From JBBQHX01 sp035306065 (GTDB lineage: Bacteria; Gemmatimonadota; Gemmatimonadetes; Gemmatimonadales; Gemmatimonadaceae), in assembly GCA_035306065.1 (NCBI GenBank), contig DATGOL010000078.1:1-64000 (forward strand): a DNA stretch of 64,000 nt, written 5' to 3'. The position numbers and the translations under genes were made by a program. Below, piece after piece: positions 50,307 to 58,948 of the stretch (its first letter is position 1; the number at the start of each line of letters is the position of its first letter). The notes under the pieces were generated by a model. It was given only the letters and a program-made list of their open reading frames with translations, was not told the origin of the DNA and searched no databases.

Positions 50307-52369
50307 TACTGGCCGGGCGCCGCCACGCCGATCAGGTCTGCAAGAATCGAGGATCCGGTTGCGTGCGCCGGCGGCCGCACGCCCAGCCACTCAGACACCG
50401 TGGGAGCCACATCGATAGTCCTGGCGTGAGGCACCCTGCGTGCTGGCACGCCTTCACCCCACACGCAGAACACCGTGTACATGTCCGGCGCGGGCGAAGG
50501 ATATCCGTGACCTGCAGATACTCGTGCAGCGGCCGCCACAACCTGGGCACGCGGGTCTGCGGTTCTGGCATAGCCCTCGGCCAGCTCATAGTAGAGATCG
50601 CCGCCAGTTGGGCCACCGATGCCGAGTTCCGCTGCTCCGGGCGCATCCGAACGCCAGGTGCGTTTAACCACCTGAACTCCGCTGCTGTCGCGCACCGCGA
50701 GCAGGGCACGTTCGGCTGCGTCAATCACGGCCCTTGCCTCGCCTGCCGGAACAATCCCGCCCTTCCACTCATCGCGATTCACCGTCACGTAGTAGCCGTT
50801 GGGCGATAGTGCCTTCGTGCGCGAAAGATCGATATTGCCGCTTGAGTCGAGTGCGAGCAGACCGGCATCTCGCAGCACTGTATTGATTCCCAGCACCCTC
50901 CAGCTGGCACGCATTCCGTGGTCGCCAGTAAGCACGAGGATCGCGTCAGGGTCACCTGCCACCAGCTTCCCAAGTTCGCCGAGCCTGACGTCTGCGAGCG
51001 CCCACGCCCGTTCCCGAAACTCCTGGATTCGCTGCGCAACACCACGGTCGTACTTCGGCGCCGCTACAGACACCAGGCCATACCACTCGTGATCGGTCTC
51101 ATCCACCAGCGGGAAATAGTCCAGCAGCAGTCGCGGCTGCTGCTTCCACATCCACTCGCTTCCACGCATGAACTGCCGGGTGAGCAATTCCAGGCTTTCC
51201 ATGTAACGAAGCTCCGCGGTGCCGTCTCCGCCTTGCTCGATGGTTGCACCGAGCTGTCCGGACCGAAGCGACGACAGCGCCCCGTTTCCGTACCAGCCTC
51301 CGATAGCTCGCATGTAGGCCGCGGTCGTGGAGGGGTGATTGCCTTCCACCACTCGAACCTCCGGTGAAAGGATCACGAAGCGGGAACCGTCTGCAGACAG
51401 CTCGAACAGCCGCACGGTTGCAAAAGCCGGTCCGGCTTCCGTGCCAAGCTCCAGTGCATCTGCGAAATGCCTGGCGAGTTCCCGGTTCCTTACGGGAGCG
51501 CGCTCCACCGGCGCCGAATGAGCCAGCGACCCGTCACGAACATCGCGGACCGTTGCCAGCAGCATCCGGTCGTAGCTGTCGCCGCCGTGCAGCAGTGCGT
51601 ACAACGAATCGGAGCCAACTTCCCACGCAATTTCGAGGGGCGGCACGCCCGACTCCAGAAGCTGCACGTTGCGCCAGCCTGTTGCCGTGCGCGGACTGAG
51701 TTGCCGTTCGGTGAAAACGCGGGCCGGCGACAGCATCACGTTGTAGCCGTTCATCACGAGCAGCCGCTCTGCGCGCAGCAGCTCTTCAGCTGCGGCACGG
51801 GCGGAATCGAGTGTGCGGTCTGCGCTGGTCATGCCCCGGTATCCGGGAGCGTGAGGCGCCTGTGTCACGTGATGCCCGGCTACTCGTAGACCGGACGCCG
51901 TGGCAGACAGCCAGAGCGGCTCCGCGCGAAGTGCCGTTGCCGAATAGCCGGATTCCGATTCCAGCAGGGTGTGTTCATTGCGTGGCAGCACAGGCTGACT
52001 GTTGCCGGCTATGCCGTTCACGTTGCCGTAAGCGCCTGTCCAGATCGATGCATGCCCCGGCGCGGTGACACTCGGGAACGCCGCACGAGCGCCGTTGGTG
52101 CATGCACCGCCCGCGAAGATCGCGGTGAAGTTGGGAATTGCCTCGGCAGGAATGTCGCGTGCACGCTGCTCGGCGAGTGCGTCGAAGCTTGCCACGATCG
52201 CGCGGCGCGACTCGAACCGCGCATTGACGACCGCTCCCGGCGCAATGCCTGCCTGTCGCTCGCCCGCGGGAGCGGTGGTGACACCCGGCCCACTGCCTCC
52301 AGTTGGAGCACAGGCCACAATAAGCAGTGCCAGGAAAGTGGCACGGCTGGTGGATCTGCTTCTGGACAC
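50306..52369 (-). CDS. Alkaline phosphatase-superfamily lipoprotein (nucleotide pyrophosphatase/phosphodiesterase-like)
   Basis: A 687-residue secreted lipoprotein (lipobox LIVAC, Cys20). The catalytic fold has SFDALAE with metal Asp63, FPSVTAPGHASIW with nucleophile Thr102, VDETDHEWYG and LTGDHGM with further metal ligands. This is the type I phosphodiesterase/nucleotide pyrophosphatase arrangement. It should hydrolyse phosphoester or phosphodiester substrates outside the cell or in the periplasm. The stop is shared with the receptor start as TAATG, so the two are translationally coupled and may form a scavenging pair. Start is GTG 52369, 11 bases after ispH. Confidence 0.88.
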   Translation of the reverse strand: MSRSRSTSRATFLALLIVACAPTGGSGPGVTTAPAGERQAGIAPGAVVNARFESRRAIVASFDALAEQRARDIPAEAIPNFTAIFAGGACTNGARAAFPSVTAPGHASIWTGAYGNVNGIAGNSQPVLPRNEHTLLESESGYSATALRAEPLWLSATASGLRVAGHHVTQAPHAPGYRGMTSADRTLDSARAAAEELLRAERLLVMNGYNVMLSPARVFTERQLSPRTATGWRNVQLLESGVPPLEIAWEVGSDSLYALLHGGDSYDRMLLATVRDVRDGSLAHSAPVERAPVRNRELARHFADALELGTEAGPAFATVRLFELSADGSRFVILSPEVRVVEGNHPSTTAAYMRAIGGWYGNGALSSLRSGQLGATIEQGGDGTAELRYMESLELLTRQFMRGSEWMWKQQPRLLLDYFPLVDETDHEWYGLVSVAAPKYDRGVAQRIQEFRERAWALADVRLGELGKLVAGDPDAILVLTGDHGMRASWRVLGINTVLRDAGLLALDSSGNIDLSRTKALSPNGYYVTVNRDEWKGGIVPAGEARAVIDAAERALLAVRDSSGVQVVKRTWRSDAPGAAELGIGGPTGGDLYYELAEGYARTADPRAQVVAAAARVSAGHGYPSPAPDMYTVFCVWGEGVPARRVPHARTIDVAPTVSEWLGVRPPAHATGSSILADLIGVAAPGQ

Positions 52370-52380
52370 TGCCTGCCGGA

Positions 52381-53592
52381 TCAGGTAAGTGCGGACGGAT
52401 CCACTCCGCGAGTGAGGAATATGCGACCGATGGTCTCGCCGATCTTGTTGTTCGGCGTGCTCGCGCCTGCGGTAACACCAACGCGCGTAGTGCCCTGCGG
52501 CAGCCAGTCCGTGGCAACCACGGGGTCACCGCCGCCTATCGGGAGATACTGGATGGTGCCGTTCTCGGGGTCAATTCCGTGCGCGTCTTCCACGTGGTAC
52601 GTGGGAATCACTCGAGAGCAGATGGACGCGAGCGACATGGTGTTGCTCGAATTGAACCCGCCGATCACCACCATTACGTCCGGCGGATCGCGGAGCATGT
52701 CGTTCACGGCGTCCTGCCGCTCCTGAGTGGCGCTGCAGATGGTATCGAAGGACAGGAAGTTTGCCTCACGATATTCCGCGCCATTCGCGCGTTCCATGGC
52801 GTCTCCAACCTGCCCGGCGATTGCCAGCGATTCGTTGGCCAGCATGGTGGTCTGGTTGGCGACTCCTATGCGGCGCAGGTCTCGATCGGGATCGAAGCCC
52901 GGCGTGGCGCGTGAGGCAAACTTCTCGAGGAACTCATCGCGATTACCACGACCCTCGATGTAGTCGCATACGAGCTGCGTCTCGTCCTTGTCCCGCACAA
53001 CGAGGTAAGTGCCACCGGGGAATCGGGAAGCCTGCGATGCTGTCGCTCGCGTTTCCTCGTGGTAATGCTTTCCGTGAATAAGTGCGGTATAGCCGTCGCG
53101 CGCGTAGCGCTCTACCCGCTTCCACACATTCAGCACCGAGCCGCAGGTGGTGTCCACCAACACGCAGCCTATGGCGCGCAGTGTGTCGAAGTCCTGGATG
53201 GTGACACCGAAGGCGGGGAGAATCACCACGTCATCCGGTGTCACCATGGAGTAGTCGAAACCGCTCTCGCCCGGGATGAGGATTGTGATCCCCATATCCC
53301 GGAGCTTGGTGTTCACGTGCGGATTGTGGATGATCTCGCCGACCAGGAAGATCCGCCGGTCGGGGAACTTGGTGCGCGCCTGGTAGGCGTAGTCCACCGC
53401 GCGTTCCACGCCGTAGCAGAAGCCGAACTCGTGGGCGAGCTGGATCGTGAGCCCCTCGGCCTCGAGGATGTAGCCGCTCGCGCGCATCAGGTCCACTACG
53501 TGACCCGTGTAGTCCGCGGCCAGGATTTCCTTGATCTCTCGCTTCAGGCCGAAGCCCTTGCGAAAGTACGTGGTGTCCGGTGAGGTACCCAT
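52381..53592 (-). CDS. ispH: 4-hydroxy-3-methylbut-2-enyl diphosphate reductase, long form
   Basis: Last enzyme of the MEP isoprenoid pathway; reduces HMBPP to IPP and DMAPP. The 403-residue protein belongs to the long form seen in cyanobacteria and plants, with an N-terminal extension of about 50 residues. Its three iron-sulfur Cys are Cys59 in FGFCYGVERA, Cys150 in DTTCGSV and Cys286 in DTICSATQ. Also present are GEIIHNP and the HYHEE motif. It is the first gene of the ispH-phosphodiesterase-receptor group. Confidence 0.95.
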   Translation of the reverse strand: MGTSPDTTYFRKGFGLKREIKEILAADYTGHVVDLMRASGYILEAEGLTIQLAHEFGFCYGVERAVDYAYQARTKFPDRRIFLVGEIIHNPHVNTKLRDMGITILIPGESGFDYSMVTPDDVVILPAFGVTIQDFDTLRAIGCVLVDTTCGSVLNVWKRVERYARDGYTALIHGKHYHEETRATASQASRFPGGTYLVVRDKDETQLVCDYIEGRGNRDEFLEKFASRATPGFDPDRDLRRIGVANQTTMLANESLAIAGQVGDAMERANGAEYREANFLSFDTICSATQERQDAVNDMLRDPPDVMVVIGGFNSSNTMSLASICSRVIPTYHVEDAHGIDPENGTIQYLPIGGGDPVVATDWLPQGTTRVGVTAGASTPNNKIGETIGRIFLTRGVDPSALT

Positions 53593-53700
53593 GTCTTCTA
53601 ATATCGCCGTTGGGAGGGGACGTTGGAACTGTAGGGGGAATCCCCATTCCCCGAAGCGGGTACGTGTAACATCTTGGCAGCATCATCCATCGGAGATGCC

Positions 53701-54696
53701 ATGACTACCGCAACGCCGGGCCGGGATATGATGCCGCGCATTCTCGTTCCACTCGACGGATCGCCATTCAGCGAGTACGCACTTCCACTGGCAGTGGAGC
53801 TTGCGAGACTGCAGGGAGCTGAACTGCACCTTGTACGCTCACACCTTCCGATCGCGCTGATGCCGACTCCGGGAGATTTCTCGCTTCCGGCGTATGAGCC
53901 TGCGTGGGACGAGGAATCGCGCCAGGCCTGCCGCGAATACCTGGAGGAGCGCGCGTCCCGCATTCGCGAGTCGGGCGTGGCAGCCCGCGCCATTCTGCTG
54001 GACGGGCGCGCTGCACGCGCGATCGAAGAGCACATCAAGGCCGAGGGAGTAACCCTCGTCGTGACCACGACACACGGGCGAGGCGGGATCAGCCGGGTCG
54101 TTCAGGGTAGCGTGGTGGATGATCTCATGAGACTCGTGAACATTCCCGTGCTAACGCTGCGCCCGTCGGACGACGCGGAACAGCGTTTCGCACCCACCCG
54201 GCTGGCTCGAATTCTGGTTGCGCTCGACGGATCGGCTACTGCAGCGCAGGCTCTCGAACCAGCTGCAAGGATGGCTGAGATAACCAGTGCAAAGCTGCTG
54301 CTCCTGCACGTGGTTACGCCGTCAGCACAGGTGAGAGCCGCTGACCTTCCGGACTCTGCCTCCATGGGGAATCCTGACACCGACCCGCTCGCAGCTGCAG
54401 GCCTGGCCATCCTGGAAGACGCAGCTGCTCCGCTCCGTGCGCGTGGACTCGTGGTAGAAACCATCGTTCGCGTTGCACCAGATCCCGCAGACTGCATACT
54501 CACCATTGCCACGGAGCACGACGTCAGCTGCATTACGATTGCAACGCACGGGCGCGGAGGCCTCACGAGGCTCCTGTTCGGAAGCGTTGCAGACAGGGTA
54601 TTTCGCGGAGCCAGCCAGCCGGTAATGGTGCTGCGCGCCCAGGAAGCGGGAAGTGTCACGGATTCTCCGCAGCAGGTGGAGCTTTCGGGCGCATAG
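53701..54696 (+). CDS. Tandem universal stress protein
   Basis: A 331-residue cytoplasmic protein with two UspA domains (about 10-155 and 170-320). Each ends with the ATP-binding pattern G2XG9XGS: HGRGGISRVVQGS and HGRGGLTRLLFGS. Tandem Usp proteins of this kind bind ATP and are induced under starvation or hypoxia in other bacteria. ATG 53701 has GGAG six bases upstream and is preferred over a TTG nine codons earlier. It diverges from ispH across a 108-base region that contains a GGGGAAT/ATTCCCC palindrome (53635-53652). Confidence 0.88.
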   Translation: MTTATPGRDMMPRILVPLDGSPFSEYALPLAVELARLQGAELHLVRSHLPIALMPTPGDFSLPAYEPAWDEESRQACREYLEERASRIRESGVAARAILLDGRAARAIEEHIKAEGVTLVVTTTHGRGGISRVVQGSVVDDLMRLVNIPVLTLRPSDDAEQRFAPTRLARILVALDGSATAAQALEPAARMAEITSAKLLLLHVVTPSAQVRAADLPDSASMGNPDTDPLAAAGLAILEDAAAPLRARGLVVETIVRVAPDPADCILTIATEHDVSCITIATHGRGGLTRLLFGSVADRVFRGASQPVMVLRAQEAGSVTDSPQQVELSGA

Positions 54697-54715
54697 TGTT
54701 TTGGACAGACGCCGG

Positions 54716-55339
54716 ATGATTCCGCCGTACAGTTCAGTTGCAGGCGCGTACGTATTCGCCGGCGGACGGCTGTGGCTGGACTTCTCGAATTCGTCGGATG
54801 CACGCAGGGAACGTGGACACGACGCACTCAGGACGTTTGGAGCACTCCTGCGCTGGCTTGAAGCGGCGGAGGTGATTGACGAGGGCCGTGCCTACATCAT
54901 GCGGCGCAGGGCGGAGCAACAGCCGGCAGGCGCCCAGGCGATCCTGCAGGAGGCACGCCGCATACGCGATGGATTCGTCGCGCTGGCAGCATCCGGCGCA
55001 ATCAGCAGTGCATCACGCGACGACGCATGCACGGAGATCAATCGTGTGCTCGGCAGGAGCACCGGTGTGCGGCGGCTGACGTTAATGCCCGATGGAAGCT
55101 ACATGCACTCCTTCGTGCCGTCGGGCGACGCCTTTGCCACCCTTCTCGTACCGATCGTTGAGTCCGCAGCGGATTCACTTGCGGCGGCTGAGTTCTACCG
55201 CGTAAGGCAGTGCGCCGGCGAAGGCTGCGAACGGGTATTCCTGGACGAGACACGCAATGGCACGCGCAAGTGGTGCGTGATGGAAGCGTGCGGCAATCGC
55301 GAAAAGGCGCGGCGATTCAGGGAACGGAGCGCGGGTTAG
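54716..55339 (+). CDS. CGNR zinc-finger regulator with ABATE-type N-terminal domain
   Basis: A 207-residue protein. The N-terminal 150 residues are of the helical ABATE (stress-linked) type, with LWLDFSNS near the start. The C-terminal treble-clef zinc finger has the Cys of RQCAGEGCERVF and the CVMEACGNREKARRF motif, the CGNR signature, which suggests DNA binding. The ATG at 54716 is chosen; a longer start would overlap the stress protein gene by 44 bases. It starts 19 bases after the stress protein gene and may be co-transcribed with it. Confidence 0.85.
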   Translation: MIPPYSSVAGAYVFAGGRLWLDFSNSSDARRERGHDALRTFGALLRWLEAAEVIDEGRAYIMRRRAEQQPAGAQAILQEARRIRDGFVALAASGAISSASRDDACTEINRVLGRSTGVRRLTLMPDGSYMHSFVPSGDAFATLLVPIVESAADSLAAAEFYRVRQCAGEGCERVFLDETRNGTRKWCVMEACGNREKARRFRERSAG

Positions 55340-55523
55340 ATCGGGAACGCACACTGGATGCGAAACAGTCGCCGCCGCACGCGGGATGTTCGCGGAACGC
55401 ATCACGCGGCGTAAGCGTGGAACTCCTCATGCGTAGCAATCGTGATCGCCACACGCGATTCGAAACTTTCCGCCAGCCTGGCACCAGTTCGTCACTGGCG
55501 CGGGCTCTCTCGTCAGCCCTGCC
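55340..55523. other. Convergent intergenic region, 184 bases
   Basis: Lies between the CGNR gene and the end of the kinase gene. It contains CGCCAG (55471-55476) and CTGGCG (55495-55500), a weak 6-bp inverted repeat with an 18-base loop. I see no convincing gene, promoter or RNA. Confidence 0.5.
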
Positions 55524-58500
55524 TCAGCTCGCTCCCACCGGACGGGGGGCTGCCGCGTCAGACAGCTCTGCCAGTCGTCTTCGCGCCGCCTGCACCTGAG
55601 GCTGAAGTTCAGGATCTGCTTCTGCCCAATCCCGAATGAACTCCTCATAAAGCGATATCGCCTGGTCACGCTCGCCAAGTGCTGCATGTATCTCGGCACG
55701 ACGCGCCTTGCTCTGAGTGTGAAGGCCCCAGCCTGCCTCGAAGTTGAGCGCACCATAACGACTCGGCTCCATGGCCGCGAACGTTTCCAGCGCTCCTCGC
55801 AGGTCGCCGAGTGAGAGCAGTATTTCGGCCTCGATGGCGAGGTTCTGCATGTTCCGGTTCAGCCCCGGCTTGCCACGCGTGAAAAGCCGTGCGGCCTCTA
55901 CGGCTGTGGCGGTATCACCCGCGGCGAGCGCCATCCACGCACGAAGTACCGGCGAAGCTGCTACTACCTGCCTGATTGCCGGGTACTTGTCCAGGTACGT
56001 TGTGTCCCTGCTCACGAGTGTTGCGTAGATGGGAACGACGTTCTTCAGCTCAAAAAACGCCTCCAGCTCAGGCAGTCGGCTGAAGCCGGCAAGTGCCGAG
56101 TCTACTACAGGCCTGGCCTCGCTCCATGGAATCCCAACGGAAGCGCCACCCAACTCTGCGAACGTCCGATATAGCAGAGAACTCGTGACACCCGCTTCCA
56201 GCAGCACGGATGGCGTTGGATGAGCTTTGCCGGCCAGGTCGGCAATGGCGATTGCGTCTCGAACTTTTCCCGCCTGGAGCGCAATACCGGATGCAGCGGA
56301 AATGACCTGAGCAGTTCTGGCAGACGCCCTTCCGATGAGCGAATCGAGAGGTTGCTCGCGAAGCGCGGCTTCCAGGGTCTCCCTGGCTTCCCGGGTTTCA
56401 CCGGCATTGAGAAGGTAGACGGCGAGCGCGTATTGCGTTTCCAACTCGCGCGCACTCGGGTTACTCAGCGCGCGGCGCAATGTTCCCGCGGCAGACGCAT
56501 AATCCCTCGAGGTGGCATAGGCTTCGGCCAGTGCGCGATGCGATGCAGGTGCATCCGGGTCAGATTCCGCCCAGTGGCGCGCCTCACGAATGGCGAGCTC
56601 TCCAGCCGCCTGCCTGGCGAGCGCCACACGACCGCTGTCAGACGGGTTGGCGGGTGCTGCAACGAGCGAATCACCATCGAGCATAACGCGTCGCTGGGGC
56701 AGCGAGGCAAGCTGGTAGATGTTCAGCTTGTGCTGATATGCCAGGTGAAACGTTGAGTCCAGTGCGAGTGTTCGATCGAAGGCGGAAAGTGCCGGGCCGA
56801 ACACCTCGTGGATCCTGTCATTTGGTACCGGCGTGTGAAAGTAGGCATCACCCAGTCCATACCATGCCTCGGCATCCAGTGAGTCACGAGCAATGATGTC
56901 CTGGTACCGCTGACGCGCACTGTTCAACTGAGTCTCGGCAACCTGTATCTGCCCTCGCATGGATGCAGAAATTCCTTCCGAGAGAGCGAGATACGCCTCC
57001 ACGAGTGCACGATCGCGCGGAGTGAGCCGCGCGGCGTGTTCAACGGCCAGCCTTGCGTACTCGGTGCCCATATCTCCTGCTACATCGGACCAGCCGTGAA
57101 CCAGGGCTCGCTTGTAGTACGCCAGGGCAAAACCGCTGTCACGCTCGATTGCGCGTGCGAAAGTGCGATCCGCGCTGTCCAGCTGCCAGGCGTTGAGCGC
57201 CTTCAGCCCGGTGAGATAGTCCCGATACGCGGTGAGCGACGCAGTGGTGCTGGACGCGAGCGACGGCGTTAGCTCCGGTGCACCGCTAAGCTTGAGAATG
57301 TCACGCGCCACCCTGTCGAAGAGGAGCCGCGGGTCATCCGAAACACTGGCGCTTTCCGTGAAGCTCGTATGCGGAGTATTCGCCTGTGCGTCGTACAGGC
57401 CGGCGATGACCGTAAGCGAATCTCCAATGCGCTGTATGCGCCCCAGCACGAAGGAAGTTGCGGAAGTCGCCCGTGCAACGCGGTTTGCCTCGCTTGGACC
57501 AATGCGAACGGATTCGAGATTCTCGTTGCGAATGATGTCGAGCGTTCGCGCGTAGTCCACCACGCCAAGGTCTTCCCAGTTCGCCAGGTCGAGCGTGAGC
57601 ATGCTGACTGCGCCTTCGCTCAGCCACTCCATGTCGTCGCCAACGCCCACAAGCTCGAACGGCAGTACCACCATTGTCGCCCTTCTCGGCCCTGAGCTAC
57701 GGGTAGACTTCCAGATGCCTGCGCCGGCCACCAGGAGCAGTACGGCGGCGGCCAGCAGCGCGAGGCCTCGCCAGCCGGAGAGCAGGGACCTCGAGGCTGT
57801 CGCGGGCGCGCGGCGTCCGGAGCGTTTGGCGGCAACCGTTGGTACATGCGAAGACGCGTCTGTTGCGGCGGACGCTGCGGCATATGGATCTTCCCCGGCG
57901 GCCGCTGCCAGGAGTGCGGCTGCGTAGGCATTGGAGTGTGCCCAGCGATCTCCTCTCTCACGAGCCAGCGACTTCATGATCACTTCAGACACTGCCGCTG
58001 ACACGTGAGGCGAGACGGCAGCGAGCGGAGCCGGGTCACTCGTCAGGCGCTTGGCGAGCAGTGCACCGGCAGACGTAGCCTCGAACGGCTCGCTGCCGCT
58101 CAGCATCTCGTACGCCACGAGGCCCAGCGAATACTGATCGCTGCGTCCGTCCAGGTCGCGATCACCAACCGCCTGCTCCGGGCTCATGTAGCGCGGCGAA
58201 CCCACCACCATTCCGGTGGCTGTCATGCGTCCGTCGTCAGACTGCGCCACGGCCTGTGCCACCCCGAAATCAGTGACCATGGCGCGACCTGTTTCCTCAT
58301 GCAGCAGGATGTTTTCGGGCTTCACGTCACGGTGCACCACACCCTTCGCGTGCGCCGCGTGAAGCGCCCTCGAGACATCGGCGACTATCGGAATGGCCTC
58401 GTCTGGCGACAGCCTTCTTTCCCGGCTGAGCCGGTCTCTGAGGCTCTCGCCTCGCACGTACTCCATCACGAAGTACAGCAGCCCTTGCGTCTCGCCTGCT

Positions 58501-58757
58501 GCATACACGCTCACGATGCCGTCGTGACGCAGGTTGGCCACTGTGCGGGCCTCGCGAAGAAAGCGCTCGCGGTAGAGAGGATTGGCAGCGAGCTCGTCTG
58601 CTACCACCTTGATGGCGACGTCTCGCTCCAGAGTGCGGTCGCGACCGAGCCAAACGGCTCCCATCCCGCCCACTCCAAGCAGCCGGATGATCTCGTACTG
58701 TTCCGACAGTGCCTCGCGCAGTCGAGCGTCGGGCTCGTCAATTGGGCTCGGAGTCAT
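55524..58757 (-). CDS. Membrane Ser/Thr protein kinase with TolB-like and TPR extracytoplasmic region
   Basis: A 1077-residue receptor-type kinase. Residues 21-290 are a eukaryotic-type kinase domain: glycine loop GVGGMGAVWLG (28-38), Lys50 in VAIKVV, catalytic VVHRDVKPEN (Asp144), DFG (Asp163) and APE-like MSPEQA. A Ser/Arg-rich juxtamembrane stretch and a single transmembrane helix (331-349) lead to an outer part that starts with a TolB N-terminal-like domain (MVVLPFELVGVGDDMEWLSEG) and then many TPR-like helices to about residue 1060. This kinase-TPR layout is common in large-genome soil bacteria. Its signal and targets are unknown. Confidence 0.88.
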   Translation of the reverse strand: MTPSPIDEPDARLREALSEQYEIIRLLGVGGMGAVWLGRDRTLERDVAIKVVADELAANPLYRERFLREARTVANLRHDGIVSVYAAGETQGLLYFVMEYVRGESLRDRLSRERRLSPDEAIPIVADVSRALHAAHAKGVVHRDVKPENILLHEETGRAMVTDFGVAQAVAQSDDGRMTATGMVVGSPRYMSPEQAVGDRDLDGRSDQYSLGLVAYEMLSGSEPFEATSAGALLAKRLTSDPAPLAAVSPHVSAAVSEVIMKSLARERGDRWAHSNAYAAALLAAAAGEDPYAAASAATDASSHVPTVAAKRSGRRAPATASRSLLSGWRGLALLAAAVLLLVAGAGIWKSTRSSGPRRATMVVLPFELVGVGDDMEWLSEGAVSMLTLDLANWEDLGVVDYARTLDIIRNENLESVRIGPSEANRVARATSATSFVLGRIQRIGDSLTVIAGLYDAQANTPHTSFTESASVSDDPRLLFDRVARDILKLSGAPELTPSLASSTTASLTAYRDYLTGLKALNAWQLDSADRTFARAIERDSGFALAYYKRALVHGWSDVAGDMGTEYARLAVEHAARLTPRDRALVEAYLALSEGISASMRGQIQVAETQLNSARQRYQDIIARDSLDAEAWYGLGDAYFHTPVPNDRIHEVFGPALSAFDRTLALDSTFHLAYQHKLNIYQLASLPQRRVMLDGDSLVAAPANPSDSGRVALARQAAGELAIREARHWAESDPDAPASHRALAEAYATSRDYASAAGTLRRALSNPSARELETQYALAVYLLNAGETREARETLEAALREQPLDSLIGRASARTAQVISAASGIALQAGKVRDAIAIADLAGKAHPTPSVLLEAGVTSSLLYRTFAELGGASVGIPWSEARPVVDSALAGFSRLPELEAFFELKNVVPIYATLVSRDTTYLDKYPAIRQVVAASPVLRAWMALAAGDTATAVEAARLFTRGKPGLNRNMQNLAIEAEILLSLGDLRGALETFAAMEPSRYGALNFEAGWGLHTQSKARRAEIHAALGERDQAISLYEEFIRDWAEADPELQPQVQAARRRLAELSDAAAPRPVGAS

Positions 58758-58873
58758 TCAGAAGGGAAGAATGGTGCGAGTCGGCATGGCCGGCGCCTGA
58801 GCGTCGTCCGGAGAAAATGCACCGTGTCTGATCATACGGGTAGCCCGAATTCGAAGTGTCGTGCTGCAGGTGT

Positions 58874-58895
58874 GAACCGCGTTTGAACACGGTTC
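58874..58895. terminator. Inverted repeat downstream of the helicase gene
   Basis: GAACCG (58874-58879) and CGGTTC (58890-58895) form a 6-bp stem with an internal partial extension and a 10-base loop, in the 191-base gap between the helicase stop and the kinase start (both - strand). A TATGAT (complement of 58831-58836) nearby could be a -10 for the kinase, without a clear -35. Weak evidence. Confidence 0.35.
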
Positions 58896-58948
58896 GCTTC
58901 AGTACGGAAGTCCCCTCACCCGCGAGACGTCCGTCTGAACAGCGACAC

